NCBI GenBank assembly: GCA_009838035.1
Contig: VXSK01000005.1
Span: 57,105 to 121,104 of the forward strand
Direction of reading: 5' to 3'
Length of the DNA stretch: 64,000 nt
From: Gammaproteobacteria bacterium
GTDB lineage: Bacteria; Pseudomonadota; Gammaproteobacteria; Steroidobacterales; Foliamicaceae
The position numbers were made by a program, and so were the translations under genes. Below are positions 26,119 to 34,171 of this stretch, piece by piece. The stretch's first letter is position 1, and every line of letters starts with the position of its first letter. Under the pieces are notes generated by a model. The model had not been told where the DNA came from. It saw nothing but the letters and a program-made list of their open reading frames with translations, and searched no databases.

Positions 26119-28225
26119 TGTAGGGCCGCGCCCCGGGAGCGAATGCGGACAGTTCGATCACCTGGTCGGCGTATCGCAGGATGGCCGGGCGGTGCGCGGC
26201 GCATACCACCGTGATTCCGAGATCGCGGAGCGTACCCACGACCCGCTCCTCGGTAGCGGGATCGAGGTGGCTGGTCGCTTCGTCCAGGATCATCGCGCGC
26301 GGGCGCCGGTAAAGGGCCCGGGCCAGCAGGATCCTCTGCACCTGCCCGCCCGAGAGGTTCGAGCCCATATCGCCGATCTGGCTGGCCATGCCCATCGGGA
26401 ACTGTCGGATTTCCTCGTCCACGGCCGCCAGACGCGCGACTTCGCCAATCAGTTCCGTGTTTGGCGCCGGGTCGAAGAAGCTGATGTTCTCGGCAATACT
26501 GCCCCGGAACAGAACGTCGCCCTGCAGCACCAGGCCAAGTTGTCGGCGATAGTCGCGCAGATGCAGGCGTCCCACGTCCGTTCCGTCGGCCAGAAGCCGT
26601 CCTTCCGTAGTCGTTTCCAGTCCCGCCAGGAGCTTGAGCAGGGTGCTCTTTCCGCTGCCGGACGGTCCCGTCAGCACGACCAGTTGACCAGGTTCAATGC
26701 GGCAGGAAAATCCGCGCAGGACGAATTGCTCGCCGCTGCTGTAGGCGAAGCCCATCCCTTGCGCCTCGAACGCGCCGACAAGCCGGCGAACCGGCAGCCC
26801 GTTCTCCGGTTCGGCCTCGTGCTCCACGATGTCCCCCAGCCGCTCGGCGTGCAGTCTCAGCATGTAAGCCTGCTGGAACAGTGAGATGAGCGAGCCGAGT
26901 GCCGCACTGAATCGGCCCCGCAAGGTCATGAAGGCAAACAGCGCGCCCAGCGTGATCTGACCGTTGAACAGTGCCAGCACTCCCACACCCAGAAACGCGA
27001 TCTGTTCGGCTTCTCCGAGCGCGTTCAGCCCGGCCCCCGAGTACATGCTTATGCGCGCGTTGCGCACATCGAGGTTCAGCTTGTCCACCAGGTGCGTTTG
27101 CCAAACGGTGAGGCGTTCGCTTTCTCCGGCCAGCGCCTTGACCGTTTCGCTTCCGCGAAGCGATTCCAGCAGCGCCGAGCTTTGCCTGGCCCCCGCTACC
27201 AGCCCGTCCCGCGACAAACGCCTCTGCGCGGGAAGCACGCTCCACACCAGACCGGTTCGAAGCGCCAGCCCGGCCAGGCTGATCATCATCAGAACGGGGC
27301 TGTAGATCAGCATCACCACGCCGGTAAGGCCGACCTTGAGCAAATCGATAATGCCCGTGACCACCGAGCCCGTCGCGAACTGGATGATCGGCGACTGCGA
27401 CTGCATGCGGGAAACCACGTCGCCGACATGCCGTTCCCGGAAAAAGCGCACCGGCAGGCTGAACAGGTGGCGCGTGAGGTTGCGGGAGGCCTGCAGCGAG
27501 ATCGAGGTCGATAGCCAGATTCCGATCCAGCCCTGGAGCAGCCGCAGCGGAATCGCTATTGCCGCCAGCAGCGCCATCGCGATCAGCATGGAGCGCAGCA
27601 GCTCGGAGTCCTGAGACGTGGTTACCTCGTCGATCAGAATTTGCGACAGTATGGGAGGCGCCAGACTGAGCACCTGCAAAGTCAGAGCGATCATTGTAAG
27701 TCCCGCCAGCGTGCGCGCGAGACGGTCGAATGAACGGGCTATGGACCTGAGCGGCAGCACGCCCCGCAGATCCTCAGACTTGAAATCCGCGCGCGGGGTG
27801 ACTTCCAGCGCCACGCCCGTGAAGTGCGCGTCGAGTTGCGCAAGACGCCACCAGCGACGTTCGCTTGCCGGATCCAGGATCAGTGCCCGCTGCTTGCGCA
27901 CTTTTTCCAGCACGACGTAGTGGTCCAGGTCCCAGTGCAGGACGCAGGGAACCTTGAGTTGACGAATCTCCTCAAGCTCCAGCCTGAGAGGGCGGCCACT
28001 CAGGCCCAGTTTCCCGGCCGCTTCCATCAGCGTCTGCAGCGTGTGTCCGCGTCCTGCGCTCCCGGCCCGGTCGCGAATTGCGGTCAGGTCCAGACGCAGT
28101 CCGTGAAAATCGGCGATCATCGCCAGGCAGGCCAGCCCGCACTCGGACTGCTGGTGTTGGGGAATGTGCCGCAGCCGCCTGGGGCGGCCGATAGCGATGT
28201 CAAATGTCTGCTTGAAGGTTCGCAA
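26075..28225 (-). CDS. C39-peptidase ABC exporter of double-glycine peptides
   Basis: About 717 residues with three domains. Residues 15-140 are a C39 peptidase with an intact site: Gln23, Cys29 in SECGLACLAM, His102 in DHYVVL and Asp118 in LILDP. Residues about 165-445 are a six-helix ABC membrane domain. Residues about 475-700 are the ATPase, with Walker A GPSGSGKST, signature LSGGQ and Walker B AMILDEATSHLD. This architecture cleaves double-glycine leaders and exports the mature peptide. The start is uncertain: TTG 28225 gives the normal spacing before the peptidase and a 26-base overlap with the HlyD gene; GTG 28333 would overlap by 134. Substrates are probably the two small genes upstream. 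Confidence 0.9.
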   Translation of the reverse strand: MRTFKQTFDIAIGRPRRLRHIPQHQQSECGLACLAMIADFHGLRLDLTAIRDRAGSAGRGHTLQTLMEAAGKLGLSGRPLRLELEEIRQLKVPCVLHWDLDHYVVLEKVRKQRALILDPASERRWWRLAQLDAHFTGVALEVTPRADFKSEDLRGVLPLRSIARSFDRLARTLAGLTMIALTLQVLSLAPPILSQILIDEVTTSQDSELLRSMLIAMALLAAIAIPLRLLQGWIGIWLSTSISLQASRNLTRHLFSLPVRFFRERHVGDVVSRMQSQSPIIQFATGSVVTGIIDLLKVGLTGVVMLIYSPVLMMISLAGLALRTGLVWSVLPAQRRLSRDGLVAGARQSSALLESLRGSETVKALAGESERLTVWQTHLVDKLNLDVRNARISMYSGAGLNALGEAEQIAFLGVGVLALFNGQITLGALFAFMTLRGRFSAALGSLISLFQQAYMLRLHAERLGDIVEHEAEPENGLPVRRLVGAFEAQGMGFAYSSGEQFVLRGFSCRIEPGQLVVLTGPSGSGKSTLLKLLAGLETTTEGRLLADGTDVGRLHLRDYRRQLGLVLQGDVLFRGSIAENISFFDPAPNTELIGEVARLAAVDEEIRQFPMGMASQIGDMGSNLSGGQVQRILLARALYRRPRAMILDEATSHLDPATEERVVGTLRDLGITVVCAAHRPAILRYADQVIELSAFAPGARPYNAADDRAATAGMVG

Positions 28226-29525
28226 GCGCAGGCTCCTCAATGTCCTTTGAGGTGTCGCCGGCGCCGCGAATGAGCGGATCCAGCAGCCAGCGGATAAGGG
28301 TGCGCCGCGTCTCGACAATGGTGGCGTCCACACCCAGCCCGGGGCGTAGCGGCCAGCGGCGGCCCTTGGACTGCATATGCTGTTGCTGGAGACTCACGCG
28401 CGCCTCGTAGGCGGGAGCGAGCACACTGGGGACCAGGCGAATGGCGTTTGCCTCAAGCGGGCTGGACGTCATTTCCGTCACGGTGCCCCGCAATACGCCG
28501 AACTGCCTCGACGGAAAGGCCGGGAGTTTCAGCACGGCCTCCTGACCGGCCTCCGCTCGTCCGGCAGCCGCTGAAGGGAGGTAGAGCCGAGCTTCCATCT
28601 CCGCGCCGGGCGGATGCATGGTGACCAGCGCACTGCCCACGTTGACAGGCTTGCCGGCGCTCACCAGCACGTCCGCCAGTTGCCCGCGCATGGGCGCGAC
28701 GACCGCCCGGCGCGACAGCCCGTCCAGTTCCACGGCTCGTTCCGCCAGGCGTTCCGATTCAATCTCCAGGTTCAAATCCAGCGCCTGGAAGGACTGGCAT
28801 TCAGCAATGATTTCCTGGGAAATGCGGCCAGCGGCGGCCTCAGTCTCAATCTGCGCGGAACGGAGTTGATCCAGCAGGGCCATGGCCTGCAACCACCGAA
28901 GTTCCGCAGGTTCCACGTCGCGGCTGGCCGCGTGTCCCTGAGAAGCGAGTGCCTTGAGCCGCCTGTAGTCGGCGTCTGCAAGTTCAACCTGGCGGGCCGC
29001 ATTTTTCCCCCGTGCCAGAAGCAATACCAGCGTGGAATTCAGCGCGGTCTCCTCCAGCCGCATGGATCGCATTCTCGCCTCGAAGGCGTTTCGTTCCCTT
29101 TCCCTGCGCTCCAGCAGCAATCGCCTTTGATGCGCCGCCGATAACGACCGGGTTTGATAGCTGCCGATTCCGTCGGCAAGCGCGCGGTCCACGACCAGCG
29201 TCATCAGCGTGCTGCCGGGCGCCACGATGTCGCCCGGCTTCACCAGCACCTCGTCGATCACGCCGCTTTGCTCGGCGGGTATCGTAGTGAGGCCGCCTAC
29301 GGGCAGGAGCACGCCGGGCGCATGCAGCCGGCTCGGCACCTGTATCACGAAGGCCAGCGCGATCAGCGCCACAAGGCAAGCGCATGCAATCAGGACTGCA
29401 AAGGGTGTGGAGGCCGGCCCGGCCAACAGCACCTTTCCTAGGAAGCGATGCTGCCGGCTGGCCAAAGCGTTCTCGCGGAACAGACCGGGGTCGTCGGCGG
29501 AACGCCTTGGAGGATGGTTGGCCAC
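28200..29525 (-). CDS. HlyD-family periplasmic adaptor of peptide exporter
   Basis: A 441-residue membrane-fusion protein. After a cytoplasmic tail there is one membrane helix (about 38-63), then a lipoyl-like half (PAEQSGVIDEVLVKPGDIVAPGS) and a long alpha-helical hairpin rich in Arg, Glu and Ala (about 120-260). The second half is RRAVVAPMRGQLADVLVSAGKPVNVG. It links the C39 ABC transporter to an outer-membrane TolC-type channel, which is not encoded here. GTG start. Upstream, 34 bp away, is the second double-glycine peptide gene; downstream it overlaps the ABC gene. Confidence 0.92.
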   Translation of the reverse strand: MANHPPRRSADDPGLFRENALASRQHRFLGKVLLAGPASTPFAVLIACACLVALIALAFVIQVPSRLHAPGVLLPVGGLTTIPAEQSGVIDEVLVKPGDIVAPGSTLMTLVVDRALADGIGSYQTRSLSAAHQRRLLLERRERERNAFEARMRSMRLEETALNSTLVLLLARGKNAARQVELADADYRRLKALASQGHAASRDVEPAELRWLQAMALLDQLRSAQIETEAAAGRISQEIIAECQSFQALDLNLEIESERLAERAVELDGLSRRAVVAPMRGQLADVLVSAGKPVNVGSALVTMHPPGAEMEARLYLPSAAAGRAEAGQEAVLKLPAFPSRQFGVLRGTVTEMTSSPLEANAIRLVPSVLAPAYEARVSLQQQHMQSKGRRWPLRPGLGVDATIVETRRTLIRWLLDPLIRGAGDTSKDIEEPALANLQADI

Positions 29526-29559
29526 CGGGCCGGCCTCTATGGTTGCTGCCTGTTCGGCG

Positions 29560-29802
29560 TCAGAACATTTCCGGCCATTCTTCGTCGCACGGCAGCCAGT
29601 GCAACGGAACCGGTTCGGAGGTTTGCTGAGCCACCGTGTCCTGCGGACTCACCGGCTGTGTTTCCGCCGGACTCTCCGGCGACAGCGCCCAGTGATTGGG
29701 GGTTTCGTTCCAGCGCGGAATCTTGTGCCTGACGAGGGTGCGAAATTCCTCCGGTCTCCCGCCTGCCGCCAGGCGAACTTCCCGCGGCGTCAACTCTCTC
29801 AT
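29560..29802 (-). CDS. Double-glycine leader peptide B (Pro/Trp-rich core)
   Basis: An 80-residue precursor. The first 15 residues, MRELTPREVRLAAGG, fit the double-glycine leader consensus: Leu -12, Thr -11, Glu -8, Val -7, Ala -4 and Gly-Gly at -2/-1. The predicted 65-residue product is hydrophilic, with ten prolines, four Trp and one Cys, and ends EEWPEMF. It has no membrane-inserting segment, unlike classical bacteriocins. The ribosome site AAGGAGGT is near-perfect. The gene is between peptide A and the HlyD adaptor. Mature activity is unknown; toxin partner, signal or surface peptide are possible. Confidence 0.82.
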   Translation of the reverse strand: MRELTPREVRLAAGGRPEEFRTLVRHKIPRWNETPNHWALSPESPAETQPVSPQDTVAQQTSEPVPLHWLPCDEEWPEMF

Positions 29803-29806
29803 ATCA

Positions 29807-29814
29807 ACCTCCTT
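29807..29814 (-). promoter_or_regulatory. Strong ribosome binding site of peptide B
   Basis: AAGGAGGT, a full match to the anti-Shine-Dalgarno sequence, four bases before ATG 29802. Together with the almost identical site of peptide A it stands out from the weak sites of most genes here and fits a highly expressed small product. Confidence 0.85.
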
Positions 29815-29843
29815 GTCCTGGTTTCGGCTTCCGGCAAAGAGGC

Positions 29844-30227
29844 CTAGAAATCCGAAGTACTGACGACGAGTTGAAGCGGCGCCCCCGAGTCCATCGAGAC
29901 ATTGCCAGCCGCCCCGGTCTGCGAATGGGAGGGTGCGCGGAAAGGATTGCCGGAGGCGCTTCCCTCCTCGACATCTGAGTCGTCATCTTCCGATCTCCGA
30001 TTCTCGTCCCAACGGCACAAAGGCGGCCCCGCAACCTGCGCGACAAGCGAGCCGACGCCAGCGCCCGCAAGGGTGCCGGGAACGGCGCCAATGCCGAACG
30101 CCATACCTCCGGCTACCCCGCCAATGACTGCTCCAGTGGCAATGCCGGCCAATTCCACGTTTCTTTCACATTCGGCTTGGCTTCCGCCGGCAACGGCGGT
30201 GCATTCCTGGTCGAGTAGTACTCTCAT
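29844..30227 (-). CDS. Double-glycine leader peptide A (glycine-zipper core, bacteriocin-like)
   Basis: A 127-residue precursor with leader MRVLLDQECTAVAGG (Leu -12, Glu -8, Val -4, Gly-Gly). The 112-residue product starts with a Gly/Ala-rich hydrophobic stretch (about residues 26-67, with GAVIGGVAGGMAFGIGAVPG) containing repeated GxxxG spacing, as in pore-forming class II bacteriocins and colicin V-type microcins. A hydrophilic, acidic tail follows (EDDDSDVEEG), ending LQLVVSTSDF. Cys 9 is in the leader; Cys 20 and Cys 71 flank the zipper and could pair. First gene of the export operon, with an AAGGAGGT ribosome site. Bacteriocin activity is inferred, not shown. Confidence 0.85.
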   Translation of the reverse strand: MRVLLDQECTAVAGGSQAECERNVELAGIATGAVIGGVAGGMAFGIGAVPGTLAGAGVGSLVAQVAGPPLCRWDENRRSEDDDSDVEEGSASGNPFRAPSHSQTGAAGNVSMDSGAPLQLVVSTSDF

Positions 30228-30231
30228 GATT

Positions 30232-30239
30232 ACCTCCTT
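30232..30239 (-). promoter_or_regulatory. Strong ribosome binding site of peptide A
   Basis: AAGGAGGT four bases before ATG 30227. The surrounding CAAGGAGGT followed by an A/T-rich spacer is nearly the same as that of peptide B, consistent with duplication of the leader region. Confidence 0.85.
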
Positions 30240-30255
30240 GTATGGTTTGAAATAT

Positions 30256-30276
30256 GCGGCGCAACCCTTGCGCCGC
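30256..30276 (-). promoter_or_regulatory. Perfect hairpin in the leader of the peptide operon
   Basis: A 9-bp perfect stem (30256-30264 with 30268-30276) with a 3-nt loop, 16 bases upstream of the peptide A ribosome site. There is no clear T run, so an mRNA-stabilising or regulatory 5' hairpin is as likely as an attenuator. No convincing -35/-10 pair could be placed in 30277-30421. Confidence 0.5.
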
Positions 30277-30421
30277 TACGAGCTACAGAATCGGTTGCCA
30301 CTTAGAGAAAGGAAACCGGCAAATCGTCTGCGTAATGCGAGTATTTCTTCCCAGCGCGACTCATACCGGAACGCAGCCGAAACGAAGAATGCGAGAGGGG
30401 GTTCGATGCGCTCGCAGGAAC

Positions 30422-30495
30422 TGGAGCGGACGATGGGAATCGAACCCACATCATCAGCTTGGGAAGCTGAGGTTCTGCCTTTGAACTACGCCCGC
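30422..30495 (-). tRNA. tRNA-Gly (UCC)
   Basis: A complete 74-nt cloverleaf with encoded CCA and discriminator U. The acceptor stem is GCGGGCG/CGTCCGC (one G-U pair). The anticodon loop CTTCCCAAG gives UCC. The T arm is GGGTTCGATTCCC. Its 3' end faces the peptide-export operon, 182 bp from the end of the operon leader hairpin and 194 bp from the first start codon. Confidence 0.96.
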
Positions 30496-30562
30496 GCCGC
30501 GGCAAAGTCTATGCTAGATTCCAACTGCCGCCAAGTGGCGGGCGCGCAGCCACCGCGAGGGT

Positions 30563-31249
30563 ATGGATCGCTTGAATTCGCAGACCGGGCAACGGGCGCC
30601 GCCGCGCAGTTTCGTGCGCCGTTCGGGGCGTATTACCCGGGCGCAAAAGCGGGCGCTTGAGGAACTCTGGCCGGTCTACGGCCTGGAGGAATCAACGGAC
30701 CCGATCTCGTTCGAGCAAGTGTTCGGCCGCAGTGCGCCGACGGTCCTGGAGATCGGATTCGGCAACGGCGAAACGCTGGTTCGCTCGGCGCAGGAATCGC
30801 CGGATGTGAATTTCCTCGGCATCGAAGTCCACTTGCCCGGCCTCGGCCGCTGCATGCTGCTGGCGGAGAAAGCGGGGGTACAAAACCTTCGCCTGATCCA
30901 GGGCGATGCCGTGGAAGTGCTCGGGCAGCGGATGCCACCTGCCTCGCTCGCGATGGTTTGCCTGTACTTTCCGGACCCCTGGCCGCGCAAACGGCACCAC
31001 AAGCGCCGGTTGGTGCAGCCCGAATTCGTGCGGCTGATCGAGCGCGTCCTTGAGCCGCGGGGCGTTTTCCACGTGGCGACCGACTGGGCGCCGTACGCCG
31101 AGCACATCGAAACCGTCATGAGCGGCAACGCCGCCTTCGAGCGCTTGAGCCGCCCGCCGTCCCGCTACACCACGCGGTTCGAGACGCGCGGCAGCGCCCT
31201 CGGCCATGAAATCTGGGAAACCGCCTACCGCGTGCGGCGGGAGCGCTAA
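30563..31249 (+). CDS. trmB: tRNA (guanine-N7)-methyltransferase
   Basis: A 228-residue TrmB. The SAM motif is VLEIGFGNGETL, followed by FLGIEVH, and the family signature YFPDPWPRKRHHKRRLVQ is intact. It forms m7G46 in tRNA. An RITRAQKRALEELWP segment near the N-terminus is also typical. It is divergent from tRNA-Gly. Its stop overlaps the stop of the convergent ampG by three to four bases. Confidence 0.97.
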   Translation: MDRLNSQTGQRAPPRSFVRRSGRITRAQKRALEELWPVYGLEESTDPISFEQVFGRSAPTVLEIGFGNGETLVRSAQESPDVNFLGIEVHLPGLGRCMLLAEKAGVQNLRLIQGDAVEVLGQRMPPASLAMVCLYFPDPWPRKRHHKRRLVQPEFVRLIERVLEPRGVFHVATDWAPYAEHIETVMSGNAAFERLSRPPSRYTTRFETRGSALGHEIWETAYRVRRER

Positions 31250-32547
31250 TTCGACCCGATCGCCTCGGAGGACTGGAAGAACTTGAGGCGGGTCACGTAG
31301 ATCGCCAGCAGGATGGCGGGGATGCCGGCCAGGCACACGAGCACGTAGAAGTTGACCCAGCCTATATCCAGCGAGACAAATCCGGCCTGGCTGGATAGGA
31401 TCTTACCGGGCAATGCCATAAGAGAACTCAGCAGAGCGTACTGCGTGGCGGTATGTTGTCGGGAAGTCAAACTGGACAGGAAAGCGATAAACGCGGTTCC
31501 GGACAGACCTACAGTGAAGTTGTCGCCAGTGATAACGCCCGCCAGTAACCAAAGATCCGTTTCCCCGGCCAGGGCCAGGGCTGCGAAGGCAAGATTGGTG
31601 AGCGGGAGCAGGATCGCCGATGCGATCAGCGGCCCACGCAGTCCGAACCGACTTACCACCAGGCCGCCGACCAGGACACCCGCGAGCGTCGCCACCGTTC
31701 CATAGAGTTTCGCAACCGCTGCGATTTCGCTCTTGGTATAGCCCATGTCCAGATAGAAGGGCATGGACATGATGCCCATCAGATAGTCGCTTATTCGGAA
31801 AAGTGCGACAAAGGCCAGTATCGCCAGTGCGTATAGTCCGTATCGACGAAAAATGTCGGCGAACGGCTGCACGATATGGGAGTTGGTCCATTCCCAGAAG
31901 CTCCTCCTCGCCGGCGCCGATTCGTCGTGCTCCGGCTCCCCGATCGAAAGTACGGCCGCGATTCCGACGACCATAAACACGGCCATCAAGAGGTACGTTA
32001 GCCCCCAGTCGTATTGATCGGCGAGGAAAAGCGCGCCGGCGCCGGATACCAGTATGGCTATCCGGTAACCGTATTGATATCCGGCGGCCATGGCCGCCTG
32101 ACGCTCCACCCTGACCGCCTCGATCCGCCAGGCATCGATAGCAATGTCTTGGGTGGCCGACGAAAATGAGGCCAATAGTGCGAACAGGGCTACGGGAATT
32201 ACGTTTTCCAGTGGATTGGTTGTCGACAGCAGCACCAATCCCGCAATGGTTCCCAGTTGCGCCAGCAGCATCCACGAGCGTCGCCGCCCGAGCAGTCTGT
32301 GAAGAACTGGTAATCGGAAGCCATCTACCAGCGGGGCCCAGAGAAACTTCAATGAAAAGGTAAGACTGACCAAGGCAAACATGCCGATGGTTCCGCGATG
32401 CACGCCTACATCAGCCAGCCAGGCCGTCAATGTGCTGAAAACAAGCAGGTACGGAAGTCCGGACGAGAAGCCTAGGAACAGCATCGCCAGCACCCGAGGG
32501 TGCAGGAAGGCGCCAAAGCCACCGTATTTCTCTACGCGTATGCTCAT
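31246..32547 (-). CDS. ampG: AmpG-family muropeptide permease
   Basis: A 433-residue major facilitator of the AmpG type. The N-terminal LFLGFSSGLPYLLVFSTLTAWLADVG, DGFRLPVLHRLLGRRRSW, SSATQDIAIDAWRIEAV and FRISDYLMGIMSMPFYLDMGYTKSEIA segments are characteristic. It imports anhydro-muropeptides for cell-wall recycling, and influences AmpC induction where ampR/ampC exist (none here). It is monocistronic, convergent with trmB and followed upstream by xthA on the same strand. Confidence 0.92.
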   Translation of the reverse strand: MSIRVEKYGGFGAFLHPRVLAMLFLGFSSGLPYLLVFSTLTAWLADVGVHRGTIGMFALVSLTFSLKFLWAPLVDGFRLPVLHRLLGRRRSWMLLAQLGTIAGLVLLSTTNPLENVIPVALFALLASFSSATQDIAIDAWRIEAVRVERQAAMAAGYQYGYRIAILVSGAGALFLADQYDWGLTYLLMAVFMVVGIAAVLSIGEPEHDESAPARRSFWEWTNSHIVQPFADIFRRYGLYALAILAFVALFRISDYLMGIMSMPFYLDMGYTKSEIAAVAKLYGTVATLAGVLVGGLVVSRFGLRGPLIASAILLPLTNLAFAALALAGETDLWLLAGVITGDNFTVGLSGTAFIAFLSSLTSRQHTATQYALLSSLMALPGKILSSQAGFVSLDIGWVNFYVLVCLAGIPAILLAIYVTRLKFFQSSEAIGSN

Positions 32548-32598
32548 CGACGCAGGGACACTAACACGCTGCTTGCGTACGTTCGTGACTGCGCGTTT

Positions 32599-33366
32599 TC
32601 AGTCGGCATAGTCGAGGATCAGCGGCGCGTGGTCGGAGAAACGCTTGCGCTTGTAGATCGAGGTGGAGGTGGCCCGCCCGGCCAGGTCCGGCGTGGCCAC
32701 GTGGTAGTCGATGCGCCAGCCCACGTTCTTGGCCCAGGCCTGCCCCCGGTTGGACCACCAGGTGTACTGGTCCGGCTCGGGGTTGATCCGCCGGAAGCAG
32801 TCCACGAATCCGAGTTCGCCGAACAACAGGTCCATCCAGGCGCGCTCCTCGGGCAGGAAACCCGAGTTCTTCCGGTTGCCGCGCCAGTTCTTGAGGTCGA
32901 TCTCGCGGTGCGCGATGTTGAAATCGCCGCAAAGCAGGTATTGCCGCCCGCTGTCGCGCGCCGCCTCGAGCAGCGGCGTGAACTCGTCGAGAAACCGCCA
33001 CTTGGCTTCCTGGCGTGCTTCCGACGATGACCCCGAAGGCAGGTACAGCGACACTACGCTCAAGCGACCGAAACGGGCCTCAAGGTAGCGGCCCTCGGCG
33101 TCGAATTCCGCCGAACCGTAGCCGCGCAGCACTTCGTCCGGTTCCTGTCGCGAATACAAACCCACGCCCGAATACCCTTTTTTCTCGGCGCACTCGTAAA
33201 AGCAGTGCCAGTTGCGCGGCCAGAACTCGCGGCCCTGAAGCTGGTCCTCCTGCGCCTTGAGCTCCTGCAGGCAAACGAAGTCGGCCTTCTGCCGTCGCAG
33301 CCAGTGGTAGAAACCCTTGCGCGCGGCCGCGCGGATGCCGTTGGCGTTAAGGGTGATTACGCGCAT
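32599..33366 (-). CDS. xthA: Exodeoxyribonuclease III
   Basis: A 255-residue apurinic endonuclease/3'-exonuclease. It has MRVITLNANGIRAAARKGF, the catalytic LQELKAQ, GLYSRQEPDEV, LCGDFNIAH, and the C-terminal WRIDYHVATPDL and SDHAPLILDY. All catalytic Asp, Glu and His residues of the EEP fold are present. It starts 11 bp after the upstream SDR stop, so both are likely one transcript. Confidence 0.95.
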   Translation of the reverse strand: MRVITLNANGIRAAARKGFYHWLRRQKADFVCLQELKAQEDQLQGREFWPRNWHCFYECAEKKGYSGVGLYSRQEPDEVLRGYGSAEFDAEGRYLEARFGRLSVVSLYLPSGSSSEARQEAKWRFLDEFTPLLEAARDSGRQYLLCGDFNIAHREIDLKNWRGNRKNSGFLPEERAWMDLLFGELGFVDCFRRINPEPDQYTWWSNRGQAWAKNVGWRIDYHVATPDLAGRATSTSIYKRKRFSDHAPLILDYAD

Positions 33367-33377
33367 CGCGTCCCGCG

Positions 33378-34139
33378 TTACCAGCGCAGCCCCCCGTCCA
33401 GGTCGATCACGCGTCCCGAGATGTAGTCGTTCTCCAGGATGAACTGCGCGGTCTGGGCGACTTCGTCCGGTTCGCCGAGGCGTTTCGCCGGCACCATTGC
33501 GGCCAGGCGGTCGCGGGCCTCGGGCTTCATCGCCGCCACCATCTCGGTGTTGATCAGGCCGGGCGCTATCGCGGCGGTGCGGATGCCGTGGCGCGCCAGC
33601 TCGCGCGCCCAGAGGACGGTCAACGCGGCGACGCCGGCCTTGGTGGCGGAGTAGTTCGACTGGCCGAAGTTGCCGGCCCGCGAAAGGCTGGAGATGTTGA
33701 TGATTACGCCGCCGGCGCCAAAGCGCGCCATGTGCACGGCGGCTTCGCGGGCGCAAAGGAAGGTGCCGGTCAGGTTCACGTCGAGAACAGCCTGCCAGTC
33801 TTCAAGCGACATCCTGCCCAGCAGTTCGCCGTCCTTGTACTTCATCAGCAGGCTGTCGCGGGTAATGCCGGCGTTGTTGATCAGCACGTCGAGCGCGCCG
33901 CAGTCCGAGGCCACGGCGTCCATGAACGCCTCCACGTCGCTTTCGACGGACACGTTGGCGGCGTAACGCCGCACTTCCGCGCCCGCCGCGCGGCAATCGG
34001 CAGCCGTATCGTTCAGGCTGTCCCGCTTCAGATCGCACAGGGCCAGGTTCGCGCCCTGCGCCGCCAGCCGGCGCGCCATGGCCGCTCCCAGCCCGCGCGC
34101 GGCTCCGGTAATCACTATCGTCTTGCCCTTTATGTCCAC
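33378..34139 (-). CDS. Short-chain dehydrogenase/reductase (FabG-like)
   Basis: A 253-residue SDR. Start GTG 34139 is selected by an AAGGAG site at the usual distance. The NAD(P) motif is VITGAARGLGAAMA; NNAG is present; the catalytic Ser-Tyr-Lys is INISSLSRAGNFGQSNYSATKAG. It resembles 3-oxoacyl-ACP reductases (FabG), although stand-alone copies act on many 3-oxoacyl substrates. It sits between a methyltransferase and xthA in a leftward series of acyl-CoA-related genes. Confidence 0.88.
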   Translation of the reverse strand: MDIKGKTIVITGAARGLGAAMARRLAAQGANLALCDLKRDSLNDTAADCRAAGAEVRRYAANVSVESDVEAFMDAVASDCGALDVLINNAGITRDSLLMKYKDGELLGRMSLEDWQAVLDVNLTGTFLCAREAAVHMARFGAGGVIINISSLSRAGNFGQSNYSATKAGVAALTVLWARELARHGIRTAAIAPGLINTEMVAAMKPEARDRLAAMVPAKRLGEPDEVAQTAQFILENDYISGRVIDLDGGLRW

Positions 34140-34171
34140 CTGAATAACTCCTTGAGGAAAGTCGCGCAATC

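Noticed and set aside
30496..30562. Attachment-site repeat of the tRNA-Gly end near the peptide operon
   Set aside because: No second copy of the tRNA 3' end was seen at the mutY side or elsewhere in the window, and no integrase is present.
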